A stretch of DNA of 64,000 bases from Chryseobacterium sp. MYb7 (GTDB lineage Bacteria > Bacteroidota > Bacteroidia > Flavobacteriales > Weeksellaceae). This document shows positions 50,181 through 58,376 of the stretch, in pieces. A model generated the notes under the pieces. It saw only the letters and a list, made by a program, of their open reading frames with translations, searched no databases and was not told the DNA's origin. The stretch spans positions 1 through 64,000 of the forward strand of contig NZ_PCOU01000003.1 of assembly GCF_002979455.1 (NCBI RefSeq). The letters are read 5' to 3'. The stretch's first letter is position 1; every line of letters starts with the position of its first letter. Made by a program: the position numbers and the translations under genes.

Positions 50181-50888
50181 ATGTTTGGATTTGCATTAGA
50201 TACAGGAAATGATCCTGAAATTATCACTTTCATAGACCAGGTAAAGAATATTGAAGGAGCTAATCCTATTGCTTATAAAAAAATAAGGCTGGTGAATGTT
50301 CATAACGTACCCAGTCTTATTTCTGCTATAGAAAACGCCTCTAAAATTTATGAAAACAATGGTTTCATTTATAACCTTGATCAGGAAAATAACATCATAT
50401 CGGGTACTTTTATCAGTAGTATAAAAATAAGCAAATCCAAAAATAATATCATTCTAACTGGTTTTGCATGGACCAGTCCTAAAGGGTATCAAAAAGCCAT
50501 GGATATGAAACTCAATAATGAAATGATTGAAAAAAATATCTGGAAAAATTTTAGAAAAGACGAACTTCAAGGATGGCTTGTGTATGCTTTACATTCTTGT
50601 AAACCTGAAATAATCAGAGAAAATATTAACATTCAAATTGATGGAAATGAATTTCACAGCTTAGATGGTTTTTTCTGTACACTGGGAGAGGAAATACATG
50701 GGATCTCAGGATACTTCGGACGCAATATATATTCTTTGTATGATTGTCTGCGTAGAGATTTTGGAGTAAAATCCATCTCAGAAATCAATTGGCTCAATCA
50801 TAAAAGGAGTAAAGCAATACTTAAAACAAAGTTTATAGAAATTGTAGAGATCTTTGAAGATTACAATATAAAGGTTCTATTGAATTAA
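50181..50888 (+). CDS. Barstar-domain protein with N-terminal extension
   Basis: A 235-residue cytoplasmic protein. Residues ~1-148 are an unclassified alpha/beta domain, possibly an immunity-type domain. Residues ~150-235 are a barstar fold: QIDGNEFHSLDGFFCTLGEE, GYFGRNIYSLYDCLRRDFG, INWLNHKRSK and a terminal EDYNIKVLLN. Of the two barstar acidic contacts with barnase, Asp39 is kept (Asp188) while Asp35 is Tyr184. This fits an RNase-inhibitor or toxin-immunity role, but no barnase-like gene is adjacent. Confidence 0.75.
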   Translation: MFGFALDTGNDPEIITFIDQVKNIEGANPIAYKKIRLVNVHNVPSLISAIENASKIYENNGFIYNLDQENNIISGTFISSIKISKSKNNIILTGFAWTSPKGYQKAMDMKLNNEMIEKNIWKNFRKDELQGWLVYALHSCKPEIIRENINIQIDGNEFHSLDGFFCTLGEEIHGISGYFGRNIYSLYDCLRRDFGVKSISEINWLNHKRSKAILKTKFIEIVEIFEDYNIKVLLN

Positions 50889-50903
50889 ATTTATCATTAG
50901 AAA

Positions 50904-50928
50904 TCTCACAGGTTTTGAAAACCTGTGA
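50904..50928 (+). terminator. Terminator of the barstar gene
   Basis: The 10-bp stem CTCACAGGTT/AACCTGTGAG with a TTGAA loop, 15 bp past the stop codon. Confidence 0.8.
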
Positions 50929-50940
50929 GGTTTAATATAA

Positions 50941-50971
50941 AAAAGACAGGCCTTAAAAAAGCCTGTCTTTT
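50941..50971 (-). terminator. Terminator of the nifU-like gene
   Basis: The 11-bp stem AAAAGACAGGC/GCCTGTCTTTT is flanked by A and T runs. It lies 22 bp past the nifU-like stop on the minus strand and can also back up the barstar terminator. Confidence 0.8.
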
Positions 50972-50993
50972 TAAAAATATCTCAGATATAATT

Positions 50994-51242
50994 TTACTCT
51001 ACGTTGATTACCTTTTCGATTTCCGGTGCATGTTGTTTGATGGTATTTTCAACCCCTAATTTTAAGGTTGAAAAATTCAGTGAACAACCGGAACAGTTAC
51101 CCAAAAGTTTCACAAACACCTGATTATCTTTCACATCAATAAGCTCAATATCACCTCCATCTTTATTCAAAAATGGTCTGATGCTTTCGAGAGCTTCCAT
51201 TACCCTTGTTACTGTATCTTCGTGTGTTATGTTTGTTTCCAT
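50994..51242 (-). CDS. NifU-like Fe-S scaffold protein (C-terminal domain only)
   Basis: An 82-residue NifU C-terminal-domain protein with the CxxC cluster ligand in LGNCSGCSLNFSTLK, and the standard IRPFLNKDGGDIELIDV. It carries a labile [4Fe-4S] cluster for transfer to target proteins. It starts 48 bp after the mrp-like gene in the same direction, and the two likely work together in Fe-S cluster delivery. Confidence 0.92.
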   Translation of the reverse strand: METNITHEDTVTRVMEALESIRPFLNKDGGDIELIDVKDNQVFVKLLGNCSGCSLNFSTLKLGVENTIKQHAPEIEKVINVE

Positions 51243-51290
51243 ATTTTTCAGTTCGATTCGGTTTTTTTCAAATTTTATTGAAAGTTATTA

Positions 51291-52397
51291 TTATTTTGCT
51301 TTTGGAGAGCATCCTGCCATTGTTGAAATCTTCACTGCTTCAGTAGGAGGAAGACTTTTGTTTCTTTCCACTAAGCTTTCTACCATTTTTCTGGCAGTTT
51401 CTGTGTAGATCTCTGCAATTTTAGATCCTTCCTGAAGCGCAGCCGGTCTTCCTACATCTCCTGCTTCTCTAATGCTTTGGATCAACGGAATTTCTCCTAA
51501 TACAGGAATTCCAAGATCTTCAGCTAAATATTGTGCTCCCTGGTTTCCAAAGATATAATATTTATTGTCAGGAAGTTCTTCCGGTGTAAAATACGCCATA
51601 TTTTCGATTAATCCAAGAACCGGAATATTGATACTTTCCATCTGGAACATTGCAATCCCTTTTCTTACGTCTGCCAATGCAACATGCTGAGGTGTACTTA
51701 CAATCACTGCTCCTGTTACCGGCACTTCCTGAATAATAGACAAGTGAATGTCTCCCGTTCCCGGAGGAAGATCTATTAATAAGAAATCCAATTCTCCCCA
51801 TGCAGCATCTCTGATCATCTGGTTTAATGCTTTTGAAGCCATAGGACCTCTCCATACTACCGCCTGATTAGCTCCTGAGAAATATCCTATTGAAAGCATT
51901 TTTACTCCATAATTTTCAACGGGTTTCATCAAGCTTTTCCCATTCACTTCTACAGAAATTGGTTTTTCACCTTCTGTATCAAACATGGTAGGAACAGATG
52001 GTCCATAGATATCAGCATCTAAAAGTCCAACTTTAAAGCCCATTTTAGCCAATGTTACTGCCATATTTGCAGCCACTGTAGATTTTCCTACTCCTCCTTT
52101 ACCGGAAGCAATAGCGATAATATTTTGAATTCCCGGAATTTGTTTTCCTTTGATCTGACTTTGCTGAATTTCACTAGGCTCCGGAGAAACGATCTTAAGT
52201 TTTAAATGAACGTCTTCTCCAAACTCACTGGCAAAAGCCTGTTTCATGGCAGCCTCCAGTTTTTTCTTTTCGTGCATTGCAGGTGAATGAGCAGTCATGT
52301 CAATATAAACATCATTACCCATAATTTGAAAATTACTCACCAAGTCGTCTACTTCTATTTCTTTAAGGAAATCCTGAACCTTTTCTTTCGTCAACAT
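51291..52397 (-). CDS. Mrp/NBP35 (ApbC-type) Fe-S carrier ATPase
   Basis: 368 residues: an N-terminal MIP18-like domain (~1-85) and a deviant Walker A P-loop IASGKGGVGKSTVAANMA (~95-112). Switch elements LLDADIYGPSVP and LIDLPPGTGDIHLSI, and LGLIENMAYF, follow. The CxxC pair near the C-terminus of classical ApbC is not evident; only one Cys (TMAGCSPKAK) remains there. It moves Fe-S clusters with ATP turnover. A -7-like TAAATTTG lies at 52423-52416. Confidence 0.92.
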   Translation of the reverse strand: MLTKEKVQDFLKEIEVDDLVSNFQIMGNDVYIDMTAHSPAMHEKKKLEAAMKQAFASEFGEDVHLKLKIVSPEPSEIQQSQIKGKQIPGIQNIIAIASGKGGVGKSTVAANMAVTLAKMGFKVGLLDADIYGPSVPTMFDTEGEKPISVEVNGKSLMKPVENYGVKMLSIGYFSGANQAVVWRGPMASKALNQMIRDAAWGELDFLLIDLPPGTGDIHLSIIQEVPVTGAVIVSTPQHVALADVRKGIAMFQMESINIPVLGLIENMAYFTPEELPDNKYYIFGNQGAQYLAEDLGIPVLGEIPLIQSIREAGDVGRPAALQEGSKIAEIYTETARKMVESLVERNKSLPPTEAVKISTMAGCSPKAK

Positions 52398-52516
52398 ATA
52401 AATATAAATTGTTTACAAATTTACGCATTTTTCACCTATTTAGAATAAGTAAACACAATCATAGATAAATTCTTTTGTAAACACAGACCTTCAGCTCTTT
52501 ATATACCGACAGATTA

Positions 52517-53263
52517 TCATCTGAAATAGGTTACCAACGGGATATTTTTGTTCCAGAATTCACTGGATTTTAACAGCCACGAGGTAGAAAAGAAAAACAG
52601 GGATGTGGTTTCAAAAATAAGGGTAGAATAGATGAGGAACTGATTATCAGAATCCGAATCGGCTCCTAAAAGAGCAATAAGCCCAATACAGGCAAGACTG
52701 ATCAGTATTCCCCATCCACAGATTTTATAATACAGATTTCTACGACCTTTCTTGAGTGCTTCTTCTTCGGAAATAGTTTCCCCATCCTGTTTTTTATCAC
52801 TTTTTTGAAAGAAATAAAGACAAAACACAGCAAAAGAAAGGAAAAGCAATCCCGCACTGATATAGTGTACCCAAGTGAACCAGTTCTGATAGTTTGCTTG
52901 ATCGATATTGATGTAAATATTTCCTCCATACCCTTTAAATCTTGTGGGAAATACAGCTACCAAAACGGCCATTACTCCGGCAAAATTGGAAAGCATGTTT
53001 TCATATTTGTCTTTCCCTCTGTAGGTAGCAAATAATCCACCCAGAATACATAAAGTACCAACAAATATTACATGTCCGAAACTGTAGTAATAATGGCTGA
53101 TACTTACTTTGAACGGATGTTCATCCTTCAGAAAATAAGTGGTCAAAATAAGAAGAAATGAAAGGAGAAATCCTAGCAGTCCGATAAACATTCGCAATTG
53201 ATAATAGGAGATCAGAACTCCGCTATGATCATCTTGAGCTGTTTTTTTTAAATGAGTTTCCAT
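52517..53263 (-). CDS. Hypothetical multi-pass membrane protein
   Basis: A 248-residue inner-membrane protein with six or seven predicted helices, first at residues ~28-48. A charged cytoplasmic loop near residues 155-175 (KKQDGETISEEEALKKGRR) separates two halves. It resembles DUF998-type proteins in layout (SISHYYYSFGHVIFVGTL, VAVFPTRFKGYGG). It starts 40 bp after the membrane metallophosphoesterase gene, so the two probably act together. Function unknown. Confidence 0.7.
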   Translation of the reverse strand: METHLKKTAQDDHSGVLISYYQLRMFIGLLGFLLSFLLILTTYFLKDEHPFKVSISHYYYSFGHVIFVGTLCILGGLFATYRGKDKYENMLSNFAGVMAVLVAVFPTRFKGYGGNIYINIDQANYQNWFTWVHYISAGLLFLSFAVFCLYFFQKSDKKQDGETISEEEALKKGRRNLYYKICGWGILISLACIGLIALLGADSDSDNQFLIYSTLIFETTSLFFFSTSWLLKSSEFWNKNIPLVTYFR

Positions 53264-53303
53264 GAGTTTGATTTTTGAGGTTATTGTTGTTTTGAAACTG
53301 AAA

Positions 53304-55253
53304 TTATAATGGAATTGTTATTTTATCAATAATTTTTACATTCTTGTCCGGATCCAGTTTAAAATTATCTTTGATAAATTTCTTCGGATCTTCCTTAAGC
53401 ATCTCTCGCTGTAAATGGAAAGCCTGTTTCTTTTTTAACAGACTCATCCATTGGTATGTTTTCCGGATAGCCACTACATAGATGACAATTTCTTTATCGG
53501 TTATTTTAAACTTCAGAAAGTTTTTATTGCCTGTATTTATTTTTCCTGAAGAGATTTCAGTGATATAAAATTTGAAAAGGTAGTACCCTAAAAGAATATA
53601 CCATCCGAAAAGTATAGATTGTAAAAGTGCAGAAATAATAACCTGCGCAATCATGTAATCATTTCTGGCCGGAACTTTAAAAAAGTTTTTTAAGTTCTCA
53701 ACAAAAAACAAATGGCTATCCTGCAAAAAAGTAATTTCATCATATTCAGGTAATATTGCAAATACCCATAATTGAATACCAAACGACAACAAGAACAAAG
53801 CTATCCGCATCATTTTACTCTTCCATTGTTCTTCGTCTGAACATTCTGTACTGGTGACTTTGGTGATGATAAAACAAAATACGATAGGAATCAGTAATAA
53901 TACCAGCCATTTCAAGAGAGAATCTGAGTAACAAAAGATACAGGCCACGATTGATGAAAGGAAAAGCAGCAATACTGTGAATTCGTAATTAATGATAAAG
54001 AAAATAAGATTCCAGAATGTTTTCTTGCCGGATTTTTCTTTAGACGGGTATTTGCCGTCCAGTTCATATTTCAATTCTGTAGTGGTTGTATTTTGTAAGA
54101 TGGGAAGCTTAATTTCATCTTTCAAAAAATGGGTAATATGACCGAAAGCTCCTCCCCCGCCTGAAGTAATATAATGCTTGATTTCTTTATCATAACCTTT
54201 CACTTTTTCATCCAATTTATAATGGGAATAGTGATGAATATCTCCAGTAAGCACTACATCAAAAATAATTTCTGATTTTATATTGCTGTCCTCCAGTTTT
54301 CTGACAGCTTCTTTCATTGTTCTGATGATGTATTCCAGGCTGTCCATGCGCTGTCTTCTCTTATGTCTGTCTTTTATGTCATAATTGTACCAGTAGGGTT
54401 CTGCAATGAGCAGTATCATGTGGTTGACATCATTTCCTTTCGATATTTTTTCTACATATTCCGTAAAAAAAGTCATTTGAGGAATATCAATATCACCCAG
54501 CAGCTGATTGTCAATCCCCATTAAGTGTACATTTTTCCTCAATGAATAGGCAAAATAGCTTCTGTTCTGCACCGTTCTGTAATCACTGATTTTACTTCTC
54601 TGGCACATAAGCCTGAAAAAAGCACTTAACCCGTCATACCAGTCATGGTTTCCCGGTGTTGCAATGAGGATAGGTCCCAATTCTCTTGTATCCGGAGCTA
54701 CGAGTCTTAAAGGTCCTTTGAAACGGTCTCTGTAATTGATTTCAGAACCTACAGGATATACAAGATCTCCTCCTACAACCAGAACAGATCCTCTTTTCAG
54801 TTTAATTTCAGACTCGTTCTCCACATCCCTGTCAAATTCATTTCTAAAAGAATAGGTATAGCTGTCTCTTGTTAAATGATAAAAAACAGAGGTAGTAGCA
54901 TCAAAACCATCTCCTGTATCTGCAATGAAGTCAAACCAGAATTCTTCTTCTGATTCATCACAATTATTCTCTATCAGCTCCCTTCCTGTATCTTTTCCCA
55001 AAGCGGTCTGCATTTCTCTTTTATCAATAATGGAAAGAATATCCGCCGAAAGAGAAACCATTCTGAAACTATTCATCAACCCGGTAAAATCAAACCATTT
55101 CACAGGTTTTTGAGGAATAAAGTAATAGGGATATTTCTCATAAATATCTTTGAATATTTTCACTTTTTTAGCAGAATACAGACTGTCTTTAAAGTAAAAT
55201 ATCAAAAATGCAGCTGCAACGAGCAGCAGAAGGTAAAAAAACAGTATTTCCAT
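53304..55253 (-). CDS. Membrane-bound metallophosphoesterase
   Basis: 649 residues: an N-terminal TM anchor (residues ~3-22), a calcineurin-like phosphoesterase domain (~100-400) with VVGGDLVYPVG (metal-ligand Asp), ATPGNHDWYDGLS (Asn/His) and VVLTGDIHHYSHY (late His residues), then at least four C-terminal TM helices (~405-565) and a charged tail. The union of phosphoesterase and membrane domain suggests action on a lipid-linked or membrane-near substrate. It is co-transcribed with a multi-pass membrane protein 40 bp downstream. Confidence 0.83.
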   Translation of the reverse strand: MEILFFYLLLLVAAAFLIFYFKDSLYSAKKVKIFKDIYEKYPYYFIPQKPVKWFDFTGLMNSFRMVSLSADILSIIDKREMQTALGKDTGRELIENNCDESEEEFWFDFIADTGDGFDATTSVFYHLTRDSYTYSFRNEFDRDVENESEIKLKRGSVLVVGGDLVYPVGSEINYRDRFKGPLRLVAPDTRELGPILIATPGNHDWYDGLSAFFRLMCQRSKISDYRTVQNRSYFAYSLRKNVHLMGIDNQLLGDIDIPQMTFFTEYVEKISKGNDVNHMILLIAEPYWYNYDIKDRHKRRQRMDSLEYIIRTMKEAVRKLEDSNIKSEIIFDVVLTGDIHHYSHYKLDEKVKGYDKEIKHYITSGGGGAFGHITHFLKDEIKLPILQNTTTTELKYELDGKYPSKEKSGKKTFWNLIFFIINYEFTVLLLFLSSIVACIFCYSDSLLKWLVLLLIPIVFCFIITKVTSTECSDEEQWKSKMMRIALFLLSFGIQLWVFAILPEYDEITFLQDSHLFFVENLKNFFKVPARNDYMIAQVIISALLQSILFGWYILLGYYLFKFYITEISSGKINTGNKNFLKFKITDKEIVIYVVAIRKTYQWMSLLKKKQAFHLQREMLKEDPKKFIKDNFKLDPDKNVKIIDKITIPL

Positions 55254-55481
55254 CGTGTTATTGATTGAGTTTGTCTTCGTTTTCCCTGCTTTTTATATTA
55301 AAAAGTTTCTTTAATATGCAGAACAGGAAATTATTAGTTTATTATCAAATTTACGAAATTTGAAATTCGGTTCAAATAACACTTTTGTGGTATTTTATTG
55401 ATGAATAAAAATATTTATGATCATATATTTAAAATAAAATAATTAGATTTATTAACACTTTTATCATCACAAACAACGATT

Positions 55482-55937
55482 ATGACAACCAATACCTACC
55501 CTTCAAAATATGCATTACCTAAAGGATTTTTCACCGTTGGAAAAACAAAATTCAAATGGTATGATTTAGCTTCAGATCCTGCAGAAATCTCTTCACAGGA
55601 TATTCTTAAGGCTCAAATATGTATTGAAAATGCAGAGGAAAACTTCCAGAATATTGATGACCTCGGATTTGTCATTATGCATCGATGTGGGGAAAACTAC
55701 CTTCTATTAGTCTGCACCTGGCGAAGTGACAATGAGTTGTGGGAAAGTGTCTATTATGATGGTTCTGGCAAGTTTGAAATATGGGACAGAAACAAAACCC
55801 ACCTCCCGACTTATTGTGTATGGGAAATGGGCATTGTATATCATGAATCCCAATCCTGGAAAAAATATCTGGGCTCCGGACGGGAAGAAAAAGACAAAGA
55901 GAAATATCTCAATGATTTCTTTGAGGGAGAGGTTTAA
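55482..55937 (+). CDS. Hypothetical protein, 151 residues
   Basis: A cytoplasmic protein rich in Trp and Tyr, beginning MTTNTYPSKYALPKGFFTVG, with a central beta-rich part (YLLLVCTWRSDNELWESVYY) and a charged C-terminus. No recognised family. Its stop codon lies 2 bp from the convergent TonB-receptor stop, with no terminator between. It may be an immunity-like or stress protein; this is only a guess. Confidence 0.6.
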   Translation: MTTNTYPSKYALPKGFFTVGKTKFKWYDLASDPAEISSQDILKAQICIENAEENFQNIDDLGFVIMHRCGENYLLLVCTWRSDNELWESVYYDGSGKFEIWDRNKTHLPTYCVWEMGIVYHESQSWKKYLGSGREEKDKEKYLNDFFEGEV

Positions 55938-55939
55938 TT

Positions 55940-58282
55940 TTAATTAGCTCTGTTTTTTTCCTCAAACTTTACATTACGATCCATTCCTTTTACTTTTTTG
56001 TTTCCGAAAGTATAGGTTGCAGATACGGTAAGTCTTCGGGCATCGTAATAATTATTATAAGAATGCGTTCCTGTGGTATAATAGATTTCACCCTGACTTT
56101 TACCCTGCTTCAAAATATCGGAAACAAATAGGTTTAGCTGAAGGCTCTTTTCCATAAGATTCAGCTTCAGACCTGAGGTAAGATTTCCGGCAAACTTCAT
56201 ATAGGAATTTCCGGAATTGGAAGGCAGACGGAACCAGTAGTTCAAAATCAACTGTACTGTTTTACTCTGGTTGAGTGATATATTATTCTGAAAATCGAAA
56301 TCATAGCTGTTTCCTTTTCTGGAAAGAGCATCGGTAGCAAAAACATTGGTATTCATATAAGAATAATTAGCTGAGTAATTGGCTTCCCATTTTTTGAAAA
56401 AAGTATCCGAATAATTAAGAGAAACTCCCATACTATTCTGGTTGTAATAATTTTCAAAAGTGCTCACCCTGTTTTCTCCTTTTAGATTAGCCAGCTGACC
56501 AAATGCATCTACTGTTCTCTGAAAATACGCTGAGGCCGACAATTTTCCTTTATAAACATAAGAAAGCTCAAAATTATGATTGATAGACGGCTTCAGGAAA
56601 GGATTTCCGGTAAAATAAGAATTGATGTTGATGTACCAGCGATACGGATTGATAGCACGGAATCCTGGTCTGTTGATTCTTTTGGAATAATTCAGATTGA
56701 AAGTATGATTTTCGTTAATTTTATAAGTAACGTAGGCTGTAGGAAAAAACTTCCCGTATGAATTCTCGGTCTGCTGTCCGGAAGTCAAAGAATTTCCGTT
56801 CACCACAGAATATTCATAACGTAAACCTGCCTTTGCCGACCATTTCTCATTAAATGATTTTTCAAAACTGATATAAGCCGCGTAATTTTTTTCGTTATAC
56901 TCAAATTCATTGCTTTTCACAGGATCTGTAATATATTCTCCGTTCGTTAAGTTCTGATAAAATATGCTGGAGTTATTATCAAAATTGGTGAACTTTACTC
57001 CTGTTTCTGTCTTTGCAAACTGATAAGGCAACATAAGATCCGCCTGTCCGGAATAAATTTTATAATCTACCATAGAAGGTGATTTTACAACAAACCTATC
57101 ACCGGAATTTTCTGTGGTAGTAAAATCAATAGTAGTGTCCGGAGTATTGGAAAAATAATTCCCTGTAATGCTTAATTTGTTGTCCTGCTTCCCGAATTTC
57201 AGGTCATAATAAGCACTCGCAGTATGTTGTCTGCTTGTAGCTCTATGTTCTGCATCAGTAAGAAGTGTATTCGTGTAATTTCCATTCTGGAAATAGTTTG
57301 AAGTATTCGTGATATCCATATTGGAGTGACCAAATCCGACATCATAAATAAACCCGACATTAGATTTCTTACCCAACTGATAATCCAGACTCAGATTGGC
57401 ACCCAGCCCGTCTCCAAAATCCCTTCTGTTATCATTACTTTTAAGACCGTCGGCTCCTTCTATCCAATAGTTTTCGTAAGAATGTTTTTCATTTTTATTC
57501 TGTCTTAGTTTTAGTGAAGTACGTAGCTTTTCATTCTGATAATTGACCGTTACACTGTTGGAATTTCCGGTATACGTCTGCTGCTGAAGACTGGAAGTTA
57601 AGCTTCCGCTCCACGCAAGATTCTGATTTTTCTTTAAAACAATATTGATCAATCCGCTGTTTCCCTGTGCTTCGTACTTGGCAGGAGGAGAAGTAATAAC
57701 TTCAATTTTTTCAATATTTTCAGATCTGAGACTTTTCAGGTAAGTAACCAGCTCTGCATCTGATAAATTCAGAATTCTATCGTTAATCATTACTGCTACT
57801 CCACTTTTCCCTACAATAGAAACTCCGGTGTTATCATCTACTTTTACCAAAGGAGTTGTTGCAAGCGCATCTGCTCCATCCATTCCCTGAGAAGCCACAG
57901 AATTGGAAACATTGAAGACCAGCCTGTCTGCTTTTCTTTCAATCAGCTTTTTTCTGGCAGTTAACGTAACACCTTCGATCTGTTTTTCTTTTCTTTTTTC
58001 AACAGAAAAATCCTGCTTCACCTCTCCGTTGATGATAATATCTTTACTGGATATTTCTAAGCCATCCTGTATAAGCTTAATGGTATAGTTTCCATTTTCT
58101 GAAAGTTTCAGGGAATAATTTCCTTTTTCATCTGAAATGGCGGTCTGCTTTTTCTGATCTTTTACGGCAACCACCTCAACATAAGGAACAGCATTTCCGG
58201 TTTGGGTGATCTTCCCTGTTATACTTTGGGCAAATGCAACTACCGGCAACAGCATGATCACAGCAATTAATATCTTCTTCAT
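55940..58282 (-). CDS. TonB-dependent receptor (outer membrane beta-barrel family)
   Basis: 780 residues: signal peptide (to AFA-Q, ~18), a carboxypeptidase-regulatory-like domain (~20-90), a plug domain (~110-215, with SRSENIEKIEVITSPPAKY-like text and NSGLINIVLKKN), and a C-terminal barrel of the OMP_b-brl_3 type. The ligand is unknown. It is divergent from a GH92 alpha-mannosidase gene, with no SusD partner, so a glycan role is possible but unproven. Confidence 0.88.
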   Translation of the reverse strand: MKKILIAVIMLLPVVAFAQSITGKITQTGNAVPYVEVVAVKDQKKQTAISDEKGNYSLKLSENGNYTIKLIQDGLEISSKDIIINGEVKQDFSVEKRKEKQIEGVTLTARKKLIERKADRLVFNVSNSVASQGMDGADALATTPLVKVDDNTGVSIVGKSGVAVMINDRILNLSDAELVTYLKSLRSENIEKIEVITSPPAKYEAQGNSGLINIVLKKNQNLAWSGSLTSSLQQQTYTGNSNSVTVNYQNEKLRTSLKLRQNKNEKHSYENYWIEGADGLKSNDNRRDFGDGLGANLSLDYQLGKKSNVGFIYDVGFGHSNMDITNTSNYFQNGNYTNTLLTDAEHRATSRQHTASAYYDLKFGKQDNKLSITGNYFSNTPDTTIDFTTTENSGDRFVVKSPSMVDYKIYSGQADLMLPYQFAKTETGVKFTNFDNNSSIFYQNLTNGEYITDPVKSNEFEYNEKNYAAYISFEKSFNEKWSAKAGLRYEYSVVNGNSLTSGQQTENSYGKFFPTAYVTYKINENHTFNLNYSKRINRPGFRAINPYRWYININSYFTGNPFLKPSINHNFELSYVYKGKLSASAYFQRTVDAFGQLANLKGENRVSTFENYYNQNSMGVSLNYSDTFFKKWEANYSANYSYMNTNVFATDALSRKGNSYDFDFQNNISLNQSKTVQLILNYWFRLPSNSGNSYMKFAGNLTSGLKLNLMEKSLQLNLFVSDILKQGKSQGEIYYTTGTHSYNNYYDARRLTVSATYTFGNKKVKGMDRNVKFEEKNRAN

Positions 58283-58376
58283 GAATTATATCGTTTTTAA
58301 TAAGACAAACTGCAATCGTCTTTTATTACATCTGTCTTACTGTTTTTCAATATCTTCGCTTTTATAAAATCAGAAC

